Notes: generated from the sequence alone by a model not told the origin. Positions 1-7,070 are shown, counted from the stretch's first letter. The stretch: DNA of 15,623 nucleotides from an uncultured bacterium (GCA_937898165.1 CALDKO010000115.1:1-15623), one strand, 5' to 3'. Numbers and translations are program-made.

Positions 1-24
1 TTTAAGAGGAAAAGTTTAGACATA

Positions 25-54
25 AAAAACCTTGTCCAATGGGACAAGGTTTTT
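25..54. terminator. Bidirectional intrinsic terminator
   Basis: A perfect 13-bp stem (25-37 with 42-54) closes a 4-base loop, with A-runs on the left and T-runs on the right, so it can work in both directions. It lies 6 bases past the stop of the minus-strand DUF1152 gene, which it probably terminates. It may also end an unseen plus-strand gene to the left. The first 24 bases hold too little to call a gene. Confidence 0.85.
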
Positions 55-60
55 GTTTTA

Positions 61-1224
61 TTAAAAACTCAGATGTATCAAATTATCTTTTAACACGCTC
101 TTAAAAAACGAAGTTTCATAATTACTTTTAACTTCTTTCCAGTCATTCGGAAACATTATAGCAATATCATAATTACAACTTACCAAGTCATCTAGTCCTT
201 TTGCAATCAATGCTCGTCTATCATATTGTGGGAACAATACAGAGGGTGTAAGAAATTGGTACAAATTACCTTTATGTCTTAGATATTCCATGTTTACTTC
301 ACAATTCGTTTGATGTTGCTGTACTTGAGTTTTAATAAACCAGTCCAGCGGACTTGAGCATGAAACTGCAAATGGATTTTCAATTTCCTTTGGATCAATC
401 AAGAAAAAATGTTTACATAATTTTGTACTAATCCGATGAGGAAATTCCGCATAAAGACGCTGTTTTCCAATATGTGCGCGAGCTCGGTAATTCATTTCCA
501 AATATTCATTTGTTGAATTGAATGCCTCAATGGTAATAGGAACAGTTCGGCCAGTTCTGATTGGTGCGATCCATTTTTTATAAAGATCGTCCCACTCATC
601 AATTACAGATGATTCCACCGGAAATGATTGTGCTTTTGTTTGCTTCAATACTTCTTCCAAGGCTTCTGGTTCAAGTTCACCGTCAGTACCAGGTCCCGCT
701 TCAAATAATATTCCAGAAACTCCAGAATCCACAAAAGCTTTTAATACTATCGCATCAAACATTGGTGATAGTACGTGGTGATCTTGTTTTCCGCGATAAA
801 ATATATCACCACCAACATCAACCAGTACTATATAATCAAAATCTTTTGCAAGAGCTTTAAATGATTCTGTAAGACCTTTTGTACCTTGTAATAACGATAG
901 ACCAAAAACTCTTTGACATTCTGCAACATTTAAATTCTTTACCATGTCAGCTACGGCAGCATCAATAAATCCAATTTGGAATTCGTCATTTTTTCGAACA
1001 ACCTTACGTATTGAATACGAATTAATTTTAATTACTGCAATATGTTGAATTTTATGACCAACTTCTGTATGTTCATGAAAAGGGCTTAATACGCCTGCAA
1101 ATGAACATTGATCCCATGACCAGCCTAATTTCTGTAGTGATAGAGCTGCTAATGCGGTTGAAAACACATCGTTCCCACCGCCTGTTCCTACGAATAGGAC
1201 ATTCTTAAATTTATTATTTTCCAT
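61..1224 (-). CDS. DUF1152 family protein
   Basis: This is a 387-residue protein of the DUF1152 family, whose biochemical role is unknown to me. It begins with a glycine-rich stretch (VGTGGGNDVFSTA, about residues 12-24) that resembles a nucleotide-binding loop. It also carries the family-style motif DVGGDIFYRG near residue 136, followed by HVLSPMFDA. No signal peptide or membrane segment is visible, so it is probably cytosolic. The start chosen is the ATG at 1224; an in-frame TTG two codons upstream (1230) is less likely. No Shine-Dalgarno sequence precedes either. The gene is divergent from ychF, has its own good promoter at 1257-1284, and ends just before the terminator at 25-54, so it looks monocistronic. 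The family assignment is fairly firm; the function is not. Confidence 0.8.
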   Translation of the reverse strand: MENNKFKNVLFVGTGGGNDVFSTALAALSLQKLGWSWDQCSFAGVLSPFHEHTEVGHKIQHIAVIKINSYSIRKVVRKNDEFQIGFIDAAVADMVKNLNVAECQRVFGLSLLQGTKGLTESFKALAKDFDYIVLVDVGGDIFYRGKQDHHVLSPMFDAIVLKAFVDSGVSGILFEAGPGTDGELEPEALEEVLKQTKAQSFPVESSVIDEWDDLYKKWIAPIRTGRTVPITIEAFNSTNEYLEMNYRARAHIGKQRLYAEFPHRISTKLCKHFFLIDPKEIENPFAVSCSSPLDWFIKTQVQQHQTNCEVNMEYLRHKGNLYQFLTPSVLFPQYDRRALIAKGLDDLVSCNYDIAIMFPNDWKEVKSNYETSFFKSVLKDNLIHLSF

Positions 1225-1256
1225 GTTCAAATTTTTAATGAATTTACTTTAAAATT

Positions 1257-1284
1257 ACTATACTAACTTTATACAAAAAGTCAA
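1257..1284 (-). promoter_or_regulatory. Promoter of the DUF1152 gene
   Basis: On the minus strand, TTGACT (1279-1284) and TATAGT (1257-1262) are separated by 16 bases. Transcription would start near 1250, giving a leader of about 26 bases with no Shine-Dalgarno sequence before the ATG at 1224. Confidence 0.6.
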
Positions 1285-1302
1285 TTTATTATAAATAACA
1301 AC

Positions 1303-1330
1303 TTGAATAAAACCATAAAAAATGCATACT
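1303..1330 (+). promoter_or_regulatory. Putative ychF promoter, leaderless type
   Basis: TTGAAT (1303-1308) and CATACT (1325-1330) are 16 bases apart, and the -10 box ends 8 bases before the ATG at 1339. The predicted transcript would start at or next to that ATG. The TTG that could be read as an upstream start codon at 1303 is better explained as part of the -35 box. Confidence 0.5.
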
Positions 1331-1338
1331 GGATGAAT

Positions 1339-2457
1339 ATGAAACTATCACTTGGAATTGTAGGTTTGCCGAATGTTGGAAAATCTACCTTGTTTAATGC
1401 GTTAACTAAAAAAGGCGTACCAGCCGAAAACTACCCATTTTGTACCATTGATCCGTCAGTTGGTATTGTTGCGGTTCCTGATGAACGTCTATATAAACTG
1501 GCAGAGTTTTCAAAAACTAACAAAATAATTCCAGCAGCCATCGAGTTCGTAGATATTGCAGGATTGGTAGAAGGTGCCAGTAAAGGTGAAGGTTTGGGAA
1601 ATAAATTCCTCTCACATATCCGTGAAGTAGATGCGATACTTGAAATGGTGCGAATTTTTCCAGTTTCTGGTGGTGGTACGATGATTAATCACGTGTATGG
1701 TGATATGAATCCATTACGTGATATTGGTGTTATCAATTTGGAATTAATTTTAGCGGATCTTGAAACCGTCACTAAACGTGCATCAAATATTGTTCGTGAG
1801 GTAAAACAGGGGAATAAGACCGCAATCCTAGAACAATCAATTATTGAAAAAATTTTGAAAGCATTACAAGAAGAAAAAATGGCCAACACCGTTGAACTTA
1901 ATGAGGATGAAGAGAAAATTGCAAAACAATTAAACCTATTAACTCGAAAAAAATTTATTTACGGTTTAAATAAACGTGCTGGTGCAGAAAACTTGGATAC
2001 TTCAAATCCCGAAGAATTTAAAAAACTCTGTGCACAAATTGAATCAATGGGGTCAGAATGGGTGGTTATCGACGCAAAAGTTGAACATGAATTGTCAGAA
2101 TTCGAAGGAGATGAAAAAACAGAAATGCGGGCTATGCTCCAGGCGGATACAGAGGCAGATGATGGGATCAATACATTAATTACAAAATCATATACATTGC
2201 TTGGGCTGGAAACATACTTCACTACAGGCGAGGTTGAAACTCGTGCATGGACTATTGCAAAAAATTCTACCGCACCAGTTGCAGCTGCTGCTATCCACAC
2301 AGATTTTCAAACAAAATTCATTCGTGCAGAGGTGGTTTTTTGGTCAGATTTATTAAATGCAGGATCATTTTCAAATGCAAAAGCTGCTGGATTGGTACGA
2401 ACAGAAGGGAAGGAGTACATTGTGAAAGATGGTGATGTTATTGAATTTAAGATTTAG
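1339..2457 (+). CDS. ychF: Redox-regulated ATPase YchF (OLA1/Obg-family P-loop NTPase)
   Basis: YchF is a universally conserved cytosolic P-loop ATPase of the Obg family that associates with ribosomes. The ATG at 1339 gives 372 residues, near the usual 363, and begins with the canonical MKLSLGIVGLPNVGKST. An ATG two codons upstream and a TTG at 1303 are in frame but less likely. Visible features are the P-loop (residues 9-17), the ENYPFCTIDPSVG segment (30-42), the G3 region DIAGLVEGASKGEG (72-85), the INLELILADLETV helix (132-144) and a C-terminal TGS domain ending GKEYIVKDGDVIEF. The G4 motif is odd: NKRA at 211-214, where YchF proteins normally have NxxE (NVNE in E. coli). There is no terminator before the next gene, so the transcript probably runs on to 2731. 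Confidence 0.95.
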   Translation: MKLSLGIVGLPNVGKSTLFNALTKKGVPAENYPFCTIDPSVGIVAVPDERLYKLAEFSKTNKIIPAAIEFVDIAGLVEGASKGEGLGNKFLSHIREVDAILEMVRIFPVSGGGTMINHVYGDMNPLRDIGVINLELILADLETVTKRASNIVREVKQGNKTAILEQSIIEKILKALQEEKMANTVELNEDEEKIAKQLNLLTRKKFIYGLNKRAGAENLDTSNPEEFKKLCAQIESMGSEWVVIDAKVEHELSEFEGDEKTEMRAMLQADTEADDGINTLITKSYTLLGLETYFTTGEVETRAWTIAKNSTAPVAAAAIHTDFQTKFIRAEVVFWSDLLNAGSFSNAKAAGLVRTEGKEYIVKDGDVIEFKI

Positions 2458-2461
2458 TCAT

Positions 2462-2489
2462 TTGACAAGTAATCATTTTTAAGCATAAT
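2462..2489 (+). promoter_or_regulatory. Strong sigma-70-like promoter
   Basis: A consensus TTGACA (2462-2467) is followed after 16 bases by CATAAT (2484-2489). It starts only 4 bases after the ychF stop and points at the 55-codon gene at 2512, predicting a leader of about 16 bases without a Shine-Dalgarno sequence. Confidence 0.7.
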
Positions 2490-2511
2490 TCATATTAATT
2501 AAATCTTTAAT

Positions 2512-2679
2512 ATGGAAATTGAATTAACACAAAGGGGAAATGATTGGTATGCTACCAAGAAAGGTGAACCTACAAAACGCGGCACAGGTGTAACGTCTGA
2601 TGCAGCGATTGGTGACCTTATTTCCAAGTATCCCGATGAATTTAATATCACCATTTTGAGACCCGTTGAGGTGCATTAA
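2512..2679 (+). CDS. Small protein resembling the HicB antitoxin N-terminal domain
   Basis: This 55-residue reading frame starts at an ATG and ends in TAA. The N-terminal strand MEIELTQRGNDWYAT and the following turn are followed by GVTSDAAIGDLISKYPDEF, which resembles the 'GxTxxEAlxdL' helix of HicB-type proteins and of short orphan HicB-like proteins. There is no DNA-binding extension and no adjacent HicA toxin, so it is either an orphan HicB-like fold or a different small protein of similar shape. It is flanked by its own consensus promoter (2462-2489) and a strong terminator (2708-2731), which makes a genuine stand-alone gene likely despite its size. The HicB resemblance is by eye only. 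Confidence 0.6.
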   Translation: MEIELTQRGNDWYATKKGEPTKRGTGVTSDAAIGDLISKYPDEFNITILRPVEVH

Positions 2680-2707
2680 CATGGTTGATTATTAACGAAT
2701 TTTTCAT

Positions 2708-2731
2708 AAAAGCCTTATTATTAAGGCTTTT
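2708..2731 (+). terminator. Intrinsic terminator
   Basis: A perfect 10-bp stem (2708-2717 with 2722-2731) has a TTAT loop and a 3' T-rich tail. It ends the 55-codon gene and probably read-through from ychF. Confidence 0.85.
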
Positions 2732-2748
2732 ATTGTATTTATGTACTA

Positions 2749-2777
2749 TTGACTTATTTAATATAATATGATATACT
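2749..2777 (+). promoter_or_regulatory. Promoter of the 132-residue gene
   Basis: TTGACT (2749-2754), a 17-base spacer and TATACT (2772-2777) are near consensus. Transcription would start near 2784. Confidence 0.7.
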
Positions 2778-2857
2778 GCTATAGATAAATTCATTCTAAC
2801 TTAATAAATAAATATATTATAGCTAAGACCAAAACCAATGTAGTTCGTGCTAAAAGA

Positions 2858-3256
2858 GTGCGTACTACAAATAAACATTTACCAACCACAAAAACTGAGC
2901 GCAAAGCTAAACCGAAAAAAGCTGAAAAACCGGTTTCGATAGAGGTTGGAGTTATACCCGCCCCTGCATACTCCGCAGAACCTATTGAATCTCCCGATTC
3001 AAAATGGATTCACAGAATGAAAGCGTTTCATCCACATGGGGTAAAACATTTCATGCGAGTATTGCTCGCTCACGGATTTTATACATTCGATGATGCATGC
3101 GATGATATGCATAAGGATCAAACCCCATTCGCGATGTTTTTCAAATCTGTTGGCTTACCAACAGAAACAGAAAACACTCTTGAAGTTTTACAGATAAAGT
3201 TACTTCAAGGCTTTCGCAAGGTGGAAGAAGAGCTGGTTCAATACGGCTGGAATTAA
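2858..3256 (+). CDS. Uncharacterised 132-residue protein with basic N-terminus
   Basis: I do not recognise this protein. From the GTG at 2858 it has a Lys/Thr/Ala-rich, probably disordered N-terminus (residues 1-30) and then a compact region from about residue 48 (DSKWIHRMKAFHPHGVKHFM) to the end, rich in His, Phe and Asp and ending ELVQYGWN. No membrane segment is seen. The start is uncertain: the frame stays open upstream to 2789 and encodes more basic sequence of the same character (IAKTKTNVVRAKRV), but contains no ATG, GTG or TTG before 2858. Either the leader is about 74 bases or a rare ATT/ATA start near 2816-2819 is used. It has its own promoter (2749-2777) and terminator (3296-3324). 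The basic N-terminus suggests, without proving, nucleic-acid contact. Confidence 0.65.
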   Translation: MRTTNKHLPTTKTERKAKPKKAEKPVSIEVGVIPAPAYSAEPIESPDSKWIHRMKAFHPHGVKHFMRVLLAHGFYTFDDACDDMHKDQTPFAMFFKSVGLPTETENTLEVLQIKLLQGFRKVEEELVQYGWN

Positions 3257-3295
3257 TTGTTTTTTTATTCATATATTAGTTTTAAGTTTTTGTTT

Positions 3296-3324
3296 ATCGA
3301 GCGCAATAATGCGCTCGATTTTTT
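3296..3324 (+). terminator. Intrinsic terminator
   Basis: A 10-bp GC-rich stem (3296-3305 with 3310-3319) with a 4-base loop is followed by six T's (3319-3324). It ends the 132-residue gene, and its T-tract overlaps the -35 box of the next promoter. Confidence 0.9.
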
Positions 3325-3350
3325 GTATTTATAATATTTTCTTGTATACT
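3323..3350 (+). promoter_or_regulatory. Putative promoter of the PSD-like gene, leaderless type
   Basis: TTGTAT (3323-3328) lies in the tail of the preceding terminator, and TATACT (3345-3350) follows after 16 bases. The ATG at 3357 is 6 bases past the -10 box, which predicts transcription from the start codon itself. Confidence 0.55.
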
Positions 3351-3356
3351 TGATTT

Positions 3357-3989
3357 ATGAATTTTTTAAAAAATAAAATGGTACGGAAAATAATATATGG
3401 GTTTTGGGTAGGGATAGTAATAGTTATAGTATTTGGTATGTTTTTTAATCGTGCGCCACAACGAACTATTCCCATTGATAATGTAATTACATCGCCTGCA
3501 TCAGGAAAAATTATTGGAATAATCCCTGTTGATCCACCAAATATCACTTTTACTAAAAAGGGAACACAAAATACAGTAGAGATTCCAGAATTAACAGGGA
3601 AAATGAATATGGTATTAATTGAAATGAACCCATTAGATGTTCACGTACAACGTGCGCCAATTGCAGGATCAATTATTTCTATGGATCACTATGATGGAAA
3701 ACATATAAACGCAATTGGGAGTCAAAAAATGAATATTATTAATACTAATGAGAAAACAGTTGCTGTATTTAAAAATGAAACAGATACCATTGGTGTTATC
3801 CAGGTTGCAGGAAAAGCCGCACGACGAATCCGTAATTATGCAGGAATTAATGAAGTGTTAAATAAAGGTCAGATATATGGACGGATTTTGTTAGGTTCAC
3901 AGGTGGTTGTCTTAGTTCCAGAAAATAGAACGGTAAATGTTATTGTCGGACAAAAAGTAATCGATGGTGAGACAATTTTGGCAAAATAA
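3357..3989 (+). CDS. psd: Phosphatidylserine decarboxylase-like membrane protein
   Basis: This protein is homologous to the short (archaeal/PSD-A type) phosphatidylserine decarboxylases, pyruvoyl enzymes that convert phosphatidylserine to phosphatidylethanolamine at the membrane. Its 210 residues match that class. A membrane segment at about residues 12-29 precedes the core. Conserved blocks are ITSPASGKI (45-51), NPLDVHVQRAPIAG (91-104), VIQVAGKAARRI (148-159) and the processing site LLGSQ, in which Gly180-Ser181 is the expected cleavage pair that yields the pyruvoyl group. The His of DVHV is present. The oddity is Ser49 where the SPxDG signature normally supplies the Asp of the self-cleavage triad, so processing and catalysis may be impaired or changed. 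No phosphatidylserine synthase is in the window. The family call is firm; activity is uncertain. Confidence 0.8.
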   Translation: MNFLKNKMVRKIIYGFWVGIVIVIVFGMFFNRAPQRTIPIDNVITSPASGKIIGIIPVDPPNITFTKKGTQNTVEIPELTGKMNMVLIEMNPLDVHVQRAPIAGSIISMDHYDGKHINAIGSQKMNIINTNEKTVAVFKNETDTIGVIQVAGKAARRIRNYAGINEVLNKGQIYGRILLGSQVVVLVPENRTVNVIVGQKVIDGETILAK

Positions 3990-4016
3990 AAATGACCTAC
4001 GTTACGAGGTCATTTT
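3989..4016. terminator. Shared bidirectional terminator overlapping coding ends
   Basis: A perfect 10-bp stem (3989-3998 with 4007-4016) separates two convergent genes. It begins on the last base of the PSD-like stop codon. The minus-strand gene's final codons and TAG stop (3997-3999) lie inside the hairpin. Confidence 0.85.
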
Positions 4017-4458
4017 CTATTTTTATAACTAATTCTTTTTTTGAAATTAAAAAATAAAAATGTTGTATTTCATGGATAAAATCAAAAAAGATCGGTTTAT
4101 CAAAAAATGGATTTTTTTGCTCCATGTTTTGAATAGACGAACAGGACCAACATTTTTCCATGGTACTTGATATGTAAAACCAATTATAACGATAAAAATA
4201 AATAGTGTCTCCAGTTCCAAGAAATTGTGGACCATCATCATCATAATCATTTACTTCTTCAAGATCTTTAAATTTTTTTGAATCATATCTGAAATTGGAG
4301 GACAAAAGTATTTCCTTTGTGATCCTGATTGGTTCTATATTATCTAAGGATAACTCCTTCGATAATAGTTTCCCCCAATGTTCCTGAGTCCATAAAAAAC
4401 TAGTCTTTGTTTTTGTATTATAATACCAACAATTTAAATATAATTGTGTATCTTCCAT
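3997..4458 (-). CDS. Uncharacterised protein resembling a Bacteroidota/phage-associated family
   Basis: This is a 153-residue protein without signal peptide or membrane segment. Two blocks look like a family I know from Bacteroidota genomes and their phages and mobile elements: EPIRITKEILLSSNF (42-56), which recalls 'NPIPLTEEWLLKFGF', and FIHEIQHFYFLISKKELVI (127-145), which recalls the closing 'YVHQLQNLYFALTGEEL'. The middle is acidic (EEVNDYDDDG) and aromatic. The function of that family is unknown to me. The gene runs against the PSD-like gene, shares a terminator with it and has its own promoter (4499-4526). The ATG at 4458 has no Shine-Dalgarno sequence. The context is chromosomal and no phage genes adjoin it, so if the resemblance is real it is probably an isolated acquisition. 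The assignment is from memory of sequence patterns. Confidence 0.65.
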   Translation of the reverse strand: MEDTQLYLNCWYYNTKTKTSFLWTQEHWGKLLSKELSLDNIEPIRITKEILLSSNFRYDSKKFKDLEEVNDYDDDGPQFLGTGDTIYFYRYNWFYISSTMEKCWSCSSIQNMEQKNPFFDKPIFFDFIHEIQHFYFLISKKELVIKIENDLVT

Positions 4459-4498
4459 TTTTTTTAATTTATTTGATTACAAAATATAATTTAAATCA

Positions 4499-4526
4499 AC
4501 TATACCATATTAAAATGAAAAGACAA
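4499..4526 (-). promoter_or_regulatory. Promoter of the 153-residue gene
   Basis: On the minus strand, TTGTCT (4521-4526) is followed after 16 bases by TATAGT (4499-4504), preceded by TGG in extended -10 arrangement. The predicted leader is about 34 bases. Confidence 0.6.
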
Positions 4527-4536
4527 GTCACCTATT

Positions 4537-4570
4537 ACATAAAAACCTTAATAAATTAAGGTTTTTATGT
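4537..4570. terminator. topA terminator
   Basis: A perfect 14-bp stem (4537-4550 with 4557-4570) with a 6-base loop contains A5/T5 runs and lies 8 bases past the topA stop. The symmetry lets it act on both strands. Confidence 0.85.
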
Positions 4571-4578
4571 AGAATAAA

Positions 4579-7011
4579 TTATTTCTTTTTCTTTCCTGAT
4601 TCAATACCGAGTAATGCAACCATTTCATCAGTTGACGCTGTGGTTGGGTCCATATTGTCCGGTAGATAAATTCTTTTAAGTCCTGCTTTTATAAAGTGAC
4701 CTGATTTTGATTTTAATACCTGCATCTCTCGTTTTGTTTTTGGATGAATGAATGTAGTAATTAATTCCGTTCCTTTCGGTAATTGTTTTGGAGTGTTCAA
4801 TAGTATAACTGCCTGTTCCAGTGTAATAGTATACGGATCATTTGGTTTTTTAATTGATCTGAAATCTCGTCCTCGTCCAACGTACGGTCCAAAACGTCCT
4901 ACATTTGCGATGATTGGTTCACCGGTTACGGGGTCGTTACCAAGATCTCTGGGTAATTCCAGTAATTTCAGAGCAATGTTCATGGTTACATCACTAGGAT
5001 TCATTTTTGGTGGTAACGACGCACGGCGAGGCATTTTAATAGGTTCAGGGACTGGTTCTGGATGTAATTCCAGTTCTGCTTTTTCTTTTTTAGTTAATCG
5101 TTTTTTCTTGACCTTTTGTGGTTTTTCAGGAGTTTCTCCCTGTTGTACATAGGCACCAAAACGTCCGGTTAATAAATAAATATTTTCGCCGGTTATTGGA
5201 TGAATACCAAATGGTTTTTCTTTTCCAACTTCTTGACCATCCATAGTTAATGCTCCGTCACAATCTGGATAACGACTGCATGACATGAATTTTCCACTGC
5301 GACCTAATTTAATGATCATCGGTGCACTACATTTTGGACATATATGATGTGCATCAGCATCACCTAGGTTGGTTGCTTTGTCTAATTTATCTTTTTCTTT
5401 TACTTCTGCAGAAAATGGCCCATAAAAATCTGAAAGAGTTTTTACATACTGACGTTCACCGCTGGCAATTTCATCTAATTCGTTTTCCATTTCAGCTGTG
5501 AATGTATCACTGATATAGGTTGGGAAATTTGTTTCCAGAAAACTCGAAACTACATCGCCTGTATCTGTTGGAAATAATGTTCGTCCTTCTTTTTTTACAT
5601 AGTCACGCTCTTCCAATGTTCGCATGATTGATGCATAGGTTGAAGGTCGCCCAATACCGCGTTCCTCTAATTCTTTGACCAACCCTGCCTCGGTATATCG
5701 ATTAGGTGGTTGGGTTGCTTTTTCTGTTGCATTTAATTCTATCAAATCAATTTTTTGACCAACAGTAATTTTTGGTAGTTCAACATCTTCACCACGTGCT
5801 GCGGTATCTACAATTAACCATCCTGGAAACAGAATCCGTGATCCGTTTGCAGAAAAATCTGGAATTCCACCAGTCGTGATATTTGCAATTAATTTAGTCT
5901 TTAACATTTTAGCATCACTCATTTGTGATGATACTGCACGTTCCCAAATTAATTTGTATAAACTTTTTTGTTCTTCGGTAAATCCGGCAGACACCTCATT
6001 AATATGCGTCGGACGGATTGCCTCGTGGGCTTCCTGTGCATTTTTAGATTTTGTTGCATAGCTTTTTGCTTGTACGTAATCTTTTCCATATTTTTTATCA
6101 ACCAGTGACAAGATTTGTTCTTGAGCTTGCTTTGAAAGATTCGTCGAGTCGGTACGCATATAGGTAATATGTCCTTCTTCGTACAATTTTTGCGCGACCT
6201 GCATGGTTCGTGAGGGAGAAAACCCAAGTCGTGTAGATGCGGTTTGTTGCAATGTTGATGTGGTAAACGGTGCACGAGCAGAACGTTTTTGTTCTGATGT
6301 TTTAATATCATTTACGATCCAGTCGTGTTTTTTACCTAGATCAAGAATTTTTTCTACCAACGTATGATCTCGAGGTTCTTCTGAACAGGAAAGTGGAAAT
6401 CGCTCCTTACCAGCGGAAAACAACCCTTCGATTGTCCAATATTTTTCTGGAACAAATGCACGGATTTCGCGTTCCTTTTCCATGATAATACGGAGCGCTG
6501 GTGATTGAACACGTCCTGCAGATAATCCATAGCGAACTTTTTTCCAAATGAGTCCTGATAAATCATATCCAACCAATCTATCCAGTACCCGTCGAGCCTC
6601 CTGTGCCTGTACTAATTCATAATCAATATCACGTGGATGTTGTAGTGCTTCAATGATGGCTTCCTTGGTAATTTCATTAAAAGTCACACGTTTGATAGGT
6701 GCTTTAATATTTTTGTCATTTAATATTTCCTTTAGATGCCATGCGATCGCTTCACCTTCACGGTCGGGATCGGGTGACAGGATAATTTCGTCTGCTTTTT
6801 TGGCGAGGGTTTGTAATTCTGAAATAACACGATGTTTTCCGACAGAAATTTCATAACGTGGAATAAAACCACCAGGGATATCGATGGCATCTTTGTTAGT
6901 TTTTGGCAGATCGCGAACATGACCGATCGATGCTCGTACGGTGTATTTTCCATCCAAGTATTTCTCGATCGTTTTTGCTTTTGATGGTGACTCTACAATC
7001 AGTAGTTTCAT
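4579..7011 (-). CDS. topA: DNA topoisomerase I (type IA)
   Basis: TopA relaxes negative supercoils by cutting one DNA strand through a 5'-phosphotyrosine. The 810-residue protein has all core parts. The Toprim domain carries the acidic residues Glu7 (MKLLIVESPSKAKTIEKYL) and Asp81, Asp83 and Glu85 (SPDPDREGEAIAWHL). The active-site region HITYMRTDST puts the catalytic tyrosine at about Tyr284. The core ends with GIGRPSTYA (452-460). The C-terminal part has one four-cysteine zinc finger (Cys558, 561, 578, 584), then two zinc-less repeats centred on GRFGAYV (about 616) and GRFGPYV (about 705), a Lys/Pro-rich linker between them (630-665) and a final module ending in a Lys tail. The ATG at 7011 gives the standard N-terminus. 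A promoter lies at 7022-7051 and a terminator at 4537-4570, so it looks monocistronic. dprA, a common topA neighbour in bacteria, is nearby on the same strand. Confidence 0.97.
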   Translation of the reverse strand: MKLLIVESPSKAKTIEKYLDGKYTVRASIGHVRDLPKTNKDAIDIPGGFIPRYEISVGKHRVISELQTLAKKADEIILSPDPDREGEAIAWHLKEILNDKNIKAPIKRVTFNEITKEAIIEALQHPRDIDYELVQAQEARRVLDRLVGYDLSGLIWKKVRYGLSAGRVQSPALRIIMEKEREIRAFVPEKYWTIEGLFSAGKERFPLSCSEEPRDHTLVEKILDLGKKHDWIVNDIKTSEQKRSARAPFTTSTLQQTASTRLGFSPSRTMQVAQKLYEEGHITYMRTDSTNLSKQAQEQILSLVDKKYGKDYVQAKSYATKSKNAQEAHEAIRPTHINEVSAGFTEEQKSLYKLIWERAVSSQMSDAKMLKTKLIANITTGGIPDFSANGSRILFPGWLIVDTAARGEDVELPKITVGQKIDLIELNATEKATQPPNRYTEAGLVKELEERGIGRPSTYASIMRTLEERDYVKKEGRTLFPTDTGDVVSSFLETNFPTYISDTFTAEMENELDEIASGERQYVKTLSDFYGPFSAEVKEKDKLDKATNLGDADAHHICPKCSAPMIIKLGRSGKFMSCSRYPDCDGALTMDGQEVGKEKPFGIHPITGENIYLLTGRFGAYVQQGETPEKPQKVKKKRLTKKEKAELELHPEPVPEPIKMPRRASLPPKMNPSDVTMNIALKLLELPRDLGNDPVTGEPIIANVGRFGPYVGRGRDFRSIKKPNDPYTITLEQAVILLNTPKQLPKGTELITTFIHPKTKREMQVLKSKSGHFIKAGLKRIYLPDNMDPTTASTDEMVALLGIESGKKKK

Positions 7012-7021
7012 AATGTTTTAC

Positions 7022-7051
7022 TACATACCATATATAGTATTAGTTTGGCAA
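7022..7051 (-). promoter_or_regulatory. Putative topA promoter
   Basis: On the minus strand, TTGCCA (7046-7051), an 18-base spacer and TATGTA (7022-7027) preceded by TGG form an extended -10 promoter. The box ends 10 bases before the ATG at 7011, so the leader would be only a few bases. It lies back-to-back with the promoter of the gene at 7071. Confidence 0.5.
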
Positions 7052-7055
7052 ATTG

Positions 7056-7064
7056 TGATATAAT
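7056..7064 (+). promoter_or_regulatory. Extended -10 promoter of the membrane ORFan, leaderless type
   Basis: TGA-TATAAT (TATAAT at 7059-7064) is a consensus extended -10 element, and the ATG at 7071 is 6 bases beyond it. No good -35 box is present. The predicted start of transcription falls on the ATG. Confidence 0.65.
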
Positions 7065-7070
7065 TTTTCT

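Noticed and set aside
1..24. Tail of an upstream plus-strand gene ending in TAG at 17-19
   Set aside because: Only five codons would be visible, too few to support a coding call.
1303..1338. N-terminal extension of YchF from a TTG start
   Set aside because: The family N-terminus begins exactly at MKLSLGIVG (1339), and the TTG is part of a plausible -35 box.
1959..2300. Open frame of 113 codons opposite ychF
   Set aside because: It lies wholly antisense to conserved YchF coding sequence and has no independent support.
2708..2731. Similarity between the terminators at 2708-2731 and 14943-14964 as a dispersed repeat
   Set aside because: The shared part is limited to a short stem and loop of the kind expected for AT-rich terminators. 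There is no flanking similarity or target duplication.
4748..5152. Open frame of 134 codons on the plus strand within topA
   Set aside because: It is a mirror of the conserved topA C-terminal region, with no recognisable protein pattern or promoter spacing.
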